A stretch of 50,165 nt of DNA from contig JAWXBK010000055.1 in assembly GCA_034439975.1 (NCBI GenBank), forward strand, positions 1-50,165. The letters are read 5' to 3'. The notes under the pieces were generated by a model that did not search any database, was not told the DNA's origin, and worked only from the letters and a program-made list of their open reading frames with translations. The stretch's first letter is position 1. Each line of letters opens with the position of its first letter. Below are positions 1 to 8,486 of this stretch, piece after piece. Origin of the DNA: JAWXBK01 sp034439975 (GTDB taxonomy: Bacteria; Pseudomonadota; Alphaproteobacteria; Dongiales; Dongiaceae). A program made the position numbers and the translations under genes.

Positions 1-1
1 A

Positions 2-2695
2 GTCAGCGAAGGCGGCACGGCCGGCTACACCGTGTCCTACACGGGCGCCACGTTGGCGACCGGCCAGACGGTGACGATCTCGGTCGGCACGGGTGCGGGA
101 TATGACGGCAGTCTCGCCGACGCGACGTCGGGCTCGGACTACACGTCGCTCGGCACGGTGCTCACGTTTACCAGTGGCGCGACCTCTCAGACGGTCGCTG
201 TCTCGACCATCGAGGACACGATCGTCGAGAGCGACGAGGATTTCACGGTCACGCTGTCGAACGCGGGTGCGGGGACGATTGTCACCAGCCAGGCGAACAC
301 GGTGATCGAAGACGACGGCGATGCGGTGGTATTCAACATCGCCGGGATGACGTCGGTGGATGAAGGCGACACGGCAACCTACACGGTCACATACACCGGC
401 GCTACGCTGGCGCCGGGCCAGACGGCCACGGTGTCGGTAGCAACAAATTCTGGCTTTACAAGCACGTTATCGGACGCGACGGCGGGTTCCGATTTCACTG
501 CGCTCGGCACGATGCTGACTTTCACCGGCGGCGGTGTGACGTCGAGAACGGTTTCTGTATCGACAGTGGATGATACGATCGTCGAGGGCGACGAAGACTA
601 TACAGTCAGACTTTCCGCTCCGACGAACGGGACGCTGGGCGCGAGCCAGGCGAACACAGTAATCGACGATGCTAACGTTGACCCGATTGTTGCGCCGCTT
701 TGCCTCTGGGTGCCCGATAATTTCACGAACTTTATGACCGGGATCTATGCCAACGGGTATCCGCTCAGCATTCCGGCTCCAACGGACCCGAACGGGGACA
801 CGCTGACGGTCGCTGACTTCACGCTGCCGGCCAATGGCACGATCTGGTACCAACTCGGTGGCGGCGGTGCATTCACGCAACTTACGAACGTCGACGATCT
901 GACAATTGCCGAGTTTCAGTCGCTGGTTTTCAGACCCAATGCCAACAATACGAGTGAATCCGGAACATTTACATATTGGGTCAATGACGGTGATGGCGGC
1001 CTGACTCAGGGCACAGTCGAGCTGCACGATGTTGCACAGTCGGAGCTCGAAGGACCGTCGGTGTCAATCGGTAGTCGTACCGCCAATTCTCCGCTGAACT
1101 CCGGCAACGGCATTTCGACTTCGTTTAACGTGACTGGCGAAGTCATCACCGCTCTTTCGGAAGACGACGGCCGAGTAAAGGTCGCCACCAACTTCCAGAT
1201 TGCGCCCTTCGATACGCCGATACCGGTCGGCGAACAGGGTGCTGCCCTGGCAGCTCTGATCAATCAGGTTGCCGTTAGACTCGTTATCGGAGGCGTCACA
1301 TTCAACGTCGTTGTGCCTGACAATGGTAATCCAGGAAGCGGCGACAACACCGAGTACTGGGTAATCGATAACGACCCAAATTCACTCACCTTCGGGATCT
1401 GGATTGCAGAAGTGCCGGCGACCGAGATCTGGAATGAAGCGGGCACACAGACGCTGGAACAGTATTTGAACCTGAACACGCCCAATGCTGGTGATGTTTG
1501 GGCTGTAGAGTACGAAGATCTGCTGGGTGGTAACGAGCAAGCCAGATTTGTCGAGTTCAGCTTCGGCGCTACCACGGACACGTTGCTCGGCGGCATTCAT
1601 GTTGATGCGCTCAATAGCGATTGTGCGGACGAACCCAACCTGATTTACGGCACGACGCTTGGCGACACGTTGATCGGCGGTAATGCAAATGACCGAATAT
1701 TTGGCCGGGAGGGTGACGATATTCTTGATGGCGGTGCAGGGGACGATTCACTCGATGGCGGCGCCGGCGATGACGCAATTATGGGCGGCGAGGGGAATGA
1801 CACGATCCTGGGCGGCGTTGGAATCGATGACCTGATCGACTGGTCCGATGCGACGACAGGGATCACACACACGCTTGTGACCAGTGATTCCTTCACGTCG
1901 GTTGCAGTTGCCGGGCTCGGTACCGACTATTACAGCGGGATAGAAGGCATCATCGGCGGGTCCGGTGCTGATAACCTTACCGGCAATGCAAGCGAAAACA
2001 TTTTAATCGGGAATGAGGGTAACGATACGCTCTCCGGTGCGGACGCCAGCGATACTATCCGTGGCGGCGACAACGATGACTCGATTATGGGCGGTAATCA
2101 GAACGATCAGCTGCTGGGTGAAGATGGTAACGACACGATCTTGGGCGGTGCCGGCGATGACACAGTGAGCGGTGGTATTGGCAATGATTATCTACTCGGT
2201 GGGACCGGCGCAGACTTGATGAACAGTGGCGCCGGGGACGATATCATGCGCTTCAGCGATGCGGATAATGATTCAATCGATGGTGCCGCCGGAATCGACG
2301 CTTTGCTGCTCGATCAGCTTTCCCTGAATTTTGACAACGTTTCCGATGGCCAGGTGTCTGGAATTGAGATTCTAAACCTGGGCAGAACGGATGGCGTCTC
2401 GCGTGCTGTTACGCTCGATGCGCAGGACGTCATTGATTTCGAGGCAGCGACCGGCGTTTCAGTAGACCCCGACGCCGGTGGGGGCCTTGGTGTCGATATC
2501 ATCGACCTTGTTATCCAAGGGCAGGCTGGAGACACGGTATCGCTCGATGGGACGGGAGGCGGCAACCCCAACTGGAGCACCGGCGTGACGGCACAAGCAT
2601 TGGCGGGATATGTGGGCACCTATTCAATTTTCTATGCAACGGATGGGACTGTCGTTGCGGTCGAAGACGCGGTCTCCGTGGCGATCGTCAATTGA
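2..2695 (+). CDS. Calx-beta / RTX calcium-binding secreted protein, 5' end missing
   Basis: The reading frame is open from base 2, so the start lies outside the window; about 897 residues are visible. Two Calx-beta-type repeats come first, with a 118-codon period (equivalent tyrosine codons at 26 and 380). A cadherin/VCBS-like stretch follows (roughly bases 690-1030), then a segment I do not recognise. Two blocks of glycine-aspartate nonapeptides of the GGxGxDxx type follow (about 1670-1830 and 1960-2260), which form the calcium-binding parallel beta-roll of RTX proteins. The last 150 residues are a non-repetitive tail, as expected for a C-terminal type I secretion signal. The protein is therefore most likely exported in one step to the surface or medium and folds on binding calcium. 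The cargo activity (adhesin or otherwise) cannot be told. No type I exporter genes are in view. Confidence 0.9.
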   Translation, partial: VSEGGTAGYTVSYTGATLATGQTVTISVGTGAGYDGSLADATSGSDYTSLGTVLTFTSGATSQTVAVSTIEDTIVESDEDFTVTLSNAGAGTIVTSQANTVIEDDGDAVVFNIAGMTSVDEGDTATYTVTYTGATLAPGQTATVSVATNSGFTSTLSDATAGSDFTALGTMLTFTGGGVTSRTVSVSTVDDTIVEGDEDYTVRLSAPTNGTLGASQANTVIDDANVDPIVAPLCLWVPDNFTNFMTGIYANGYPLSIPAPTDPNGDTLTVADFTLPANGTIWYQLGGGGAFTQLTNVDDLTIAEFQSLVFRPNANNTSESGTFTYWVNDGDGGLTQGTVELHDVAQSELEGPSVSIGSRTANSPLNSGNGISTSFNVTGEVITALSEDDGRVKVATNFQIAPFDTPIPVGEQGAALAALINQVAVRLVIGGVTFNVVVPDNGNPGSGDNTEYWVIDNDPNSLTFGIWIAEVPATEIWNEAGTQTLEQYLNLNTPNAGDVWAVEYEDLLGGNEQARFVEFSFGATTDTLLGGIHVDALNSDCADEPNLIYGTTLGDTLIGGNANDRIFGREGDDILDGGAGDDSLDGGAGDDAIMGGEGNDTILGGVGIDDLIDWSDATTGITHTLVTSDSFTSVAVAGLGTDYYSGIEGIIGGSGADNLTGNASENILIGNEGNDTLSGADASDTIRGGDNDDSIMGGNQNDQLLGEDGNDTILGGAGDDTVSGGIGNDYLLGGTGADLMNSGAGDDIMRFSDADNDSIDGAAGIDALLLDQLSLNFDNVSDGQVSGIEILNLGRTDGVSRAVTLDAQDVIDFEAATGVSVDPDAGGGLGVDIIDLVIQGQAGDTVSLDGTGGGNPNWSTGVTAQALAGYVGTYSIFYATDGTVVAVEDAVSVAIVN

Positions 2696-2701
2696 CGTCC
2701 C

Positions 2702-2737
2702 CAGCCGCCTGACACCGGCCCCGGTGTCAGGCGGCTG
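2702..2737 (+). terminator. Perfect 17-bp inverted repeat, terminator of the RTX gene
   Basis: Seven bases after the RTX stop codon, arms 2702-2718 and 2721-2737 are perfectly complementary over 17 bp, with only two unpaired bases in the sequence between them. The downstream ATTCTTCTG is T-rich but not a clean T-run. It is very likely an intrinsic terminator or an mRNA 3'-end stabiliser. Confidence 0.75.
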
Positions 2738-3128
2738 ATTCTTCTGCAGTCCTGAGTGTTCGGAAGCATAAAATATTATGCTGCCTTGCGATCAGAGCGC
2801 CCTCGTCGCCCCGATTCGAACAATTTTGTGCGAATCTGTTCTCGTGCATCTGATCCCATAACCTGTTGGAAAGTATGAGGCGTAGAGCCCGTCGCCGCGC
2901 GCGACCGTGCACTTACGTCTGATTGATTGACTAGAAGCGTACCCGGGTAGTTAGGTGTAACCCGGTATGAGGAGCTAAGGGGTGCGGTGGGGCTATCCGG
3001 CCAGGCGCAGGGTGTCCGGTATTGCGTCGGACAAAGAGCGGCGATCTGATTCCGTTCGATCTTGCGAATCCCACAGACCAGTTGCGGTGCATCCCTTCAG
3101 CGATCGTTAGTTGAGGCAGGGTACATCA
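2738..3128. promoter_or_regulatory. Long intergenic region upstream of the second secreted protein
   Basis: About 390 bases contain no convincing gene. An imperfect inverted repeat (TACCCGGGT at 2940-2948, ACCCGGTA at 2960-2967) could be an operator, but one extra base breaks its symmetry. I could not fix a clear -35/-10 pair. The region presumably carries the promoter of the gene that starts at 3129. Confidence 0.35.
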
Positions 3129-4754
3129 ATGTCCGTGCTGCCCGTGCAGGATGGTGAAGACGTGCGGAACAATGCGGTCGTTTCCGAAGACGGCTTTGCT
3201 TTGCTCGGATCTGAAACGCTCGATGCCATCCTGCCGCTGGTTATTGAGCTGCCCGACGGTCAGTTCGTCACCGTCGAGGCGCTAATCGCCGCCGTTACCG
3301 CTGGTGCATCGGCAGTTCAGGGCGAGGCCGGAACCGAGATCCCGATGGTGTTCGTGTACGAGCTTCTGACCAAGGAGCTCGGCAAGGTCGGCGCCGAAGG
3401 CGAATTCGGCGATGAGCCTCTGGGTGGACAGGCATCGTTCAGGGATGGCACGACGCTCGAGTTTCTCGATGCGCTTTTGCTCAGTGGCCGAATCCACAGT
3501 TCCGACGGGCAGACGCCCTCTCTCTCCGAAATGACGCGCCGCAGCAAATCGAAGGAAATGTCGAGCGACACGTTGCGGGAAGTTCTGGTCGACGGACCGA
3601 ACGCCGAGAATGACGTCATCACACCGGCCACCAGGGAGGGGCAGGTGACGATGACGGAATTCGGCGAGAGCACAAGCGAAGCTTCATGGCCATCCGGATT
3701 CCGCAAGGACATCGCGACCGGGAATCTGCTGAAGAACGATTCGTTCGGTGAGAAAAGCGCGCCTGTCATTACGTCCATGATCTATAACGGCGAAACGTTC
3801 AAGGCTGTCGATGGCGTCATCGTCGTCGAGGAGAAGGGCGTGTGGCGCCTCACCGTGAATGCGGGCGGGACGGAGGGCGTGCCGGAGAAGGCCTTCGGAA
3901 GCTACACGTTCGAGTTCATCGGGCCGTACGATCATTCGGAGTCGGTCAACGGTTTCGCGGAATTCACGCTCTCTTATACGATTCTCGACAGGCTCGGACA
4001 AACCGACACCGCATCGATCCAGTTTTCCATTCGCGATGACGCGCCTGTCACGCAAGACGACGTCGCCTCGGTCATGGCGGGCAATAACGTCACCGGATTG
4101 CTGTTTGAGAACGACATTATCGGGGGCGACGGTCTGGGCGGCGTCGAGAAAATTGATGGCGGCCAGTACGGGTCTTCGACCCCCGCGGACACTGATGCGA
4201 ACGGCAAGGCAACGATTGTCGGACTCTATGGCGACCTGCTGTTTGACTTCGACGATGGCAGCTTCGAGTACTTCGCTCGAGCCGATGCGCTGGGCGCTGG
4301 CGAGACCGACGTCACCGATATTTTTAACTACACGATTTTCGACGGCGATGGCGACGTGTCGACCGCGAGTCTGTCGATCCAGGTAACGTCGTATGAGCCG
4401 ACGGTGGATCCGGAACCGCCATTCAGCCCGCCAGACGACGATAAACCTGTCGAGGGCGATATTTATACCTGGTCGAGCATTGAGAGTGTTGACGCAGACG
4501 GCGACGCAAGCGTCGATCTGGCAGAAATCATCGAGGGTTTTGATCCGGCCCACGATCGACTCAGTATCGAAGGCCTGCTCGAATCGCTGGGTTATGACGA
4601 CGTCGCCGAAGCATGGGGGGTCTTCCGCCTTGCGAACGCGTCGAATGGCGTCGATCTCCAGATTAATCTGGGGTTCGGATGGCAAACGTTTGTGACCGTC
4701 TCGGGTTCTGTTCCGCTGACCACAGCCGATATCGAGCCGGCCCTGATCACTTGA
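3129..4754 (+). CDS. VCBS-like protein with type I secretion C-terminal target domain
   Basis: 541 residues. I chose the ATG at 3129 over the in-frame TTG at 3111 because GAGGCAGGG sits just upstream of it. The N-terminal 220 residues are low-complexity, acidic and without a Sec signal. The middle (about bases 3730-4390) has two beta-rich VCBS/T1SS-143-like modules, with phrases such as FSIRDDAPVTQDD and FNYTIFDGDGD that mark this family. The last 75 residues, with DRLSIEGLLESLG and a hydrophobic acidic end, match the pattern of the type I secretion C-terminal target domain (VC_A0849 subclass). Export through an ABC/TolC-type channel is inferred. It follows another type I substrate after 430 bases, so the two may be co-exported or belong to one adhesive system. 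The role beyond secretion is unknown. Confidence 0.85.
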   Translation: MSVLPVQDGEDVRNNAVVSEDGFALLGSETLDAILPLVIELPDGQFVTVEALIAAVTAGASAVQGEAGTEIPMVFVYELLTKELGKVGAEGEFGDEPLGGQASFRDGTTLEFLDALLLSGRIHSSDGQTPSLSEMTRRSKSKEMSSDTLREVLVDGPNAENDVITPATREGQVTMTEFGESTSEASWPSGFRKDIATGNLLKNDSFGEKSAPVITSMIYNGETFKAVDGVIVVEEKGVWRLTVNAGGTEGVPEKAFGSYTFEFIGPYDHSESVNGFAEFTLSYTILDRLGQTDTASIQFSIRDDAPVTQDDVASVMAGNNVTGLLFENDIIGGDGLGGVEKIDGGQYGSSTPADTDANGKATIVGLYGDLLFDFDDGSFEYFARADALGAGETDVTDIFNYTIFDGDGDVSTASLSIQVTSYEPTVDPEPPFSPPDDDKPVEGDIYTWSSIESVDADGDASVDLAEIIEGFDPAHDRLSIEGLLESLGYDDVAEAWGVFRLANASNGVDLQINLGFGWQTFVTVSGSVPLTTADIEPALIT

Positions 4755-4858
4755 ACTTCAAGCGGTCTGGACCGCTCGTCCCGCTCAGTTCAATTATCGC
4801 CCGCGCTGATTGCGGTTCGTTCGGACCATGCTCGCTCGGCGGCGCCCGGCGCGCCCGC

Positions 4859-5845
4859 TTACGGCAGGTTCGGCTCGAATGCTGCCGGGATATGCCCATT
4901 CACGCGCGGATCGTCGATCTCGATGCGCTTCTGGGCATAGGGTGTGAACCCGGCCCGCTGATAGGCCGGGAGCGCACCGGGATGATCGAGCGTGCAGGTG
5001 TCGACAGTGACCCGATCGGGGTCGGTGATCCAGGCGGTTTCCATCGACTGGCGCAGCAGGAATTGACCATAGCCGCGCCCGATGAAATCGGGCAGCAGGC
5101 CGAGATGGTTGATGTTGACGACACCGTCTTTGCGACGGTCGATCTCGGCATAGCCGGCCGGACAGCCATCCACATGCAGAAGATACAATTCGACCTTGGG
5201 GTCGTGGATGATGGTCGCGATCTCGTCGTCGCTCATCAGGCAGCGTTCCCACCAGAACCACGGCCCGCCCACCGCGCCATAGAGGTAACGGAACATCGCG
5301 ACAGGCATATGCTCGGCGCGAAGTAGCGCAACCTTCCCCGCCGGCATTGGCAGGGTCTCGTGCGCGGGTTTTTGGGTCATCTCGAGATAGGTGATGACCA
5401 CCGGGATCTTTAGGACGGCGGCACGACGTTCCGCATCGGAGACCAGGCGGGCCATCACGGTGCGCGGCGTCTGTTCATAGCCGGCCCGCTCGTAATAAGG
5501 CTTCACCTGTGTGTTGTCGCCGCGGATCAGTAACTCGATTTTGACCAGTCCGCGCGCGGCGAGCCATTGCTCGGCAGCGGCGAACAAAGCGCGGCCATGT
5601 CCCTTGCCGCGATGTTCTGGCCATACCGCGAACCGGTATAGCCAGCCGCGATGACCGTCATGTCCGGCGAGGATTGTGCCCATCACTGTGCCCTCGACAT
5701 CGTCGACCAGTAGCACGGCATTGTCGTGCCGGAGCAGAAACTCGATGTCGCGTCGGGGCTCGTTCGGTGGCACATTGAATCCGACGACCTCCCAGAGCGA
5801 GGCGACGGCATCGAAATCCTCGGCGCGATAGCGGCGAATGCTCAT
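4859..5845 (-). CDS. Tandem GNAT acetyltransferase
   Basis: 328 residues from the ATG at 5845, which overlaps the sulfurtransferase stop as ATGA. An upstream in-frame start exists but would run far into the preceding gene. Residues 1-150 are a YpeA-like GNAT domain with the acetyl-CoA loop EHRGKGHGRA near residue 77. Residues 165-328 hold a second GNAT domain with a loop of similar type, IGRGYGQ, near residue 255. The C-terminal half resembles stand-alone GNATs of other alphaproteobacteria, so this looks like a natural fusion of two enzymes. It probably acetylates an amine on a small molecule or protein; the substrate is unknown. It is the last gene of the cysK operon. Confidence 0.88.
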   Translation of the reverse strand: MSIRRYRAEDFDAVASLWEVVGFNVPPNEPRRDIEFLLRHDNAVLLVDDVEGTVMGTILAGHDGHRGWLYRFAVWPEHRGKGHGRALFAAAEQWLAARGLVKIELLIRGDNTQVKPYYERAGYEQTPRTVMARLVSDAERRAAVLKIPVVITYLEMTQKPAHETLPMPAGKVALLRAEHMPVAMFRYLYGAVGGPWFWWERCLMSDDEIATIIHDPKVELYLLHVDGCPAGYAEIDRRKDGVVNINHLGLLPDFIGRGYGQFLLRQSMETAWITDPDRVTVDTCTLDHPGALPAYQRAGFTPYAQKRIEIDDPRVNGHIPAAFEPNLP

Positions 5846-6693
5846 GTTGTTTCGACGGGCGTATCGCCGGCCCGACCCCATTCGCTCCAAGATCCGTCAT
5901 AGACCGCGACATCGTCGTGGCCGATCAGGTGCAGGGCGAACGCCAGAGTGGCGGCGGTGACGCCGGAGCCGCAACTGGTAATAACCGGGCGGTCGAGATC
6001 GATGCCGGCTTCCTCAAACCGCTTCTTCAGGATGTCGGGCGGGAGAAACGTGCCGTCCGCGGGATCCATCACCATGCCGGCCGGCAGGTTGCAGCTGCCG
6101 GGAATATGACCGCTGCGCAATCCCGCGCGCGGTTCGGGTTCGGTTCCGGCGAACCGGCCGCGGCTGCGCGCGTCGAGAACCTGTTCGCGCGAAGTGCCGA
6201 GGTTGGCCCGGACCTGGCCCTTGTTTCGGACCAGTAAGTTATTGAATTGGGCTGTAAAATGCCGTTCGCGCGGCATCGGAGGCAGATCCTCGATCGGCCG
6301 TCCTTCGGCCAGCCACTTCCGCATGCCGCCATCGAGCACCGCGACGTCGCGATGTCCGAACACGCGAAAAGTCCACCAGACCCGGGCGGCACCCATACCG
6401 TTTGCGTCGTACACGACGATGCGATTGCCATCGCCCAACCCGAGACGTCGTACGCGCGAAGAGAATTTTTCCGGGCTCGGCAGCATATGCGGCAGATCGG
6501 TATCGCTGTCCGCAATCTCGTCGATGTCGAAGAATACGGCCCCGAGGATATGCTGCTTCTGATACTCGGCGCGCGCGGACTTTCCTTCGGTCGGCAAATA
6601 GAACGTACCGTCGACGATCCGAATGTCCGGTGCGGCCACATGGTCCGCCAGCCACGACGTACTCACGAGGCTGTCGGGATTGGCATTGTTCAT
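5842..6693 (-). CDS. sseA: 3-mercaptopyruvate / thiosulfate sulfurtransferase
   Basis: 283 residues, the usual length for a two-domain rhodanese. The N-terminal rhodanese fold is inactive and the C-terminal one carries the catalytic loop CGSGVTA with Cys241. That loop type (CGSGV[TA]A) is typical of 3-mercaptopyruvate sulfurtransferases; thiosulfate sulfurtransferases carry CRxGx[RT]. The enzyme moves sulfane sulfur from 3-mercaptopyruvate, a product of cysteine transamination, to a thiol acceptor in the cytoplasm. Start and stop overlap the neighbours by 4 bases on both sides, so translation is likely coupled. Its position behind cysK fits cysteine sulfur handling. Confidence 0.93.
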   Translation of the reverse strand: MNNANPDSLVSTSWLADHVAAPDIRIVDGTFYLPTEGKSARAEYQKQHILGAVFFDIDEIADSDTDLPHMLPSPEKFSSRVRRLGLGDGNRIVVYDANGMGAARVWWTFRVFGHRDVAVLDGGMRKWLAEGRPIEDLPPMPRERHFTAQFNNLLVRNKGQVRANLGTSREQVLDARSRGRFAGTEPEPRAGLRSGHIPGSCNLPAGMVMDPADGTFLPPDILKKRFEEAGIDLDRPVITSCGSGVTAATLAFALHLIGHDDVAVYDGSWSEWGRAGDTPVETT

Positions 6694-7415
6694 GCGCCGG
6701 CGGACTCCACAAACGCGATGTTCACCCGTCGGTTCTGCTTTCCCTTGCTCTCGATCTTGCCGATCGCGATGCGTCCGATCTCACCGGTGCGCGCCACATG
6801 CGTGCCGCCGCACGGCTGCAGGTCGACGCCCTCGATTTCGAGAAGACGGACCCGGCCGTAGCCGCTCGGCGGTTTGACGGACATGGTGCGGATCAGGTCG
6901 GGCTGGGCCGCGAGTTCTTCGTCGGTGATCCATCGCGGGTGCACAGCGTGATCTTCTTCGACCAGCCTGTTGACGCGTGCCTCGATCTCGTCTTTGTCGA
7001 GCGGCTGGTTCGGCAGGTTGAAATCGAGCCGTCCCTTGCCTTCGCCGACCTGGCCGCCCGTCACCTCGCCGGTAATGACCGAGCAGAGCAGATGCAAACA
7101 GGTATGCATCCGCATCAGCCGATGGCGCCGCTCCCAGTCGATCACCGCTGTCACCACGGTTCCGGGTTCCGGCAGTGCCGATCCCTCGGCGGGAACATGA
7201 ACGACATCGTCCGGTCCGGCGTGGCCCCTGCGGGCGTCGACGATCGCGATCGTGCTGCCGTCCGGCAGTACGAGTTGCCCCGTATCTCCGGGTTGGCCGC
7301 CGCCCGTCGGGTAGAACACCGTGCGGTCCAGCGTTATCCCGGCGGCGTCCGCGACGACGACGCGCGCCTGGCATTCACGCGTGTAGGCATCGGCGCGGAA
7401 CATCGCGTCGGTCAT
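6690..7415 (-). CDS. alaX: Alanyl-tRNA editing protein AlaX
   Basis: 241 residues from the ATG at 7415, which overlaps the cysK stop as ATGA; a longer in-frame start was rejected. This is a free-standing homologue of the AlaRS editing domain. The zinc site is intact: HxxxH at His104/His108 and CxxxH at Cys202/His206 (PCGGTHVART). An N-terminal glycine-rich part with PTGGGQPGD (residues 36-44) is typical of the AlaX-M class. It hydrolyses Ser-tRNA(Ala) or Gly-tRNA(Ala) in trans. Placement between a cysteine synthase (a serine-consuming pathway) and a sulfurtransferase is suggestive of a link to serine/cysteine levels, but that is inference. Confidence 0.92.
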   Translation of the reverse strand: MTDAMFRADAYTRECQARVVVADAAGITLDRTVFYPTGGGQPGDTGQLVLPDGSTIAIVDARRGHAGPDDVVHVPAEGSALPEPGTVVTAVIDWERRHRLMRMHTCLHLLCSVITGEVTGGQVGEGKGRLDFNLPNQPLDKDEIEARVNRLVEEDHAVHPRWITDEELAAQPDLIRTMSVKPPSGYGRVRLLEIEGVDLQPCGGTHVARTGEIGRIAIGKIESKGKQNRRVNIAFVESAGA

Positions 7416-8434
7416 CGCGGCGCTCCTTCGCCTTTCACCAGCCATTCAGGGTAGGGAAGGCCCTTCGATTTCAGGAATGTGGGATTGAACAACTTGCTCG
7501 AATAGCGGGTTCCGAAATCGCACAGCACCGTCACGATCGTGTGGCCGGGCCCGAGCTGTTTCGCCAGGCGAATGGCGCCCGCGATGTTGATGCCGGTCGA
7601 GCCGCCCATGCAGAGGCCCTCTTTGGTAATGAGATCGAAGATGATCGGCAGCGCCTCCTCGTCAGGGATCTGATAGGCCTCGTCGATCGGGGCGCCTTCG
7701 AGATTCCGGGTGATACGGCCCTGGCCGATACCCTCGGTAATCGAGCTGCCTTCCGATTTCAGTTCGCCATGCTTGTAATAGTTGAAAAGAGCAGCCCCCA
7801 TCGGATCGGCCAGCGCGATCCGCACACCGGGCTTCCGTTCCTTGAGCGCCATGCCGACACCAGCCAATGTGCCGCCGGTGCCGACGGCGCAGCAGAATCC
7901 GTCGACCGTACCGTCAGTCTGGTCCCAGATCTCGGGGCCGGTCGTGCGGTAATGGCCTTCGCGGTTTGCGACATTGTCGAACTGGTTTGCCCAGATCGCG
8001 CCGGCAGGCTCGGTCTTCGCCAATTCGTCGGCGAGGCGACCCGAAACTTTCACGTAGTTATTGGGGTCTTTGTAGGGAACGGCGGGCACTTCCCGCAGGT
8101 CGGCGCCGCAAAGTCTCAGCAGATCTTTTTTCTCGTCGGATTGGGTTTCCGGAATGACGATCACGGTGCGATAGCCGCGCGCGTTGCCTACGAATGCAAG
8201 ACCGATACCGGTATTGCCGGCGGTTCCTTCGACAATGACGCCGCCGGGTTTGAGCAAGCCCTTTCGTTCGGCATCGTCGATGATGGCGAGTGCCGCCCGG
8301 TCCTTGACCGACCCGCCTGGGTTGAGAAACTCGGCTTTGCCGAGAACATTGCAGCCGGTCTGTTCCGAGGCCTTCTTGAGTTTGATCAGCGGCGTGTTGC
8401 CCACGGCGCCGATGAATCCGTCCCGTACTTGCAT
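7412..8434 (-). CDS. cysK: Cysteine synthase (O-acetylserine sulfhydrylase)
   Basis: 340 residues from the ATG at 8434; an upstream in-frame ATG at 8461 adds nine residues without homology. It is a PLP fold-type II enzyme with the Schiff-base lysine Lys44 in GGSVKDR. The substrate loop EGTAGNTGIGLA and the phosphate-binding glycine loop VGTGGTLAG are both present. It makes L-cysteine from O-acetylserine and sulfide in the cytoplasm. It is slightly longer than CysK of enterobacteria (about 320 residues), as in the cysteine synthase A group common in alphaproteobacteria. It is the first gene of a four-gene operon (cysK-alaX-sseA-GNAT) with 4-base overlaps. A cystathionine-beta-synthase-like role cannot be excluded. 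Confidence 0.92.
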   Translation of the reverse strand: MQVRDGFIGAVGNTPLIKLKKASEQTGCNVLGKAEFLNPGGSVKDRAALAIIDDAERKGLLKPGGVIVEGTAGNTGIGLAFVGNARGYRTVIVIPETQSDEKKDLLRLCGADLREVPAVPYKDPNNYVKVSGRLADELAKTEPAGAIWANQFDNVANREGHYRTTGPEIWDQTDGTVDGFCCAVGTGGTLAGVGMALKERKPGVRIALADPMGAALFNYYKHGELKSEGSSITEGIGQGRITRNLEGAPIDEAYQIPDEEALPIIFDLITKEGLCMGGSTGINIAGAIRLAKQLGPGHTIVTVLCDFGTRYSSKLFNPTFLKSKGLPYPEWLVKGEGAPR

Positions 8435-8486
8435 GAATCTGCTCCCGCAATGCGCGCGCAAACCTAACCGGCGCCCGCCGGGCGGA

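Noticed and set aside
3684..4685. 333-codon minus-strand open frame
   Set aside because: Antisense to the type I secreted protein; no recognisable domain.
4761..4776. AGCGGT/ACCGCT hairpin after the second secreted protein
   Set aside because: Only 6 bp with no T-run; too weak to call a terminator.
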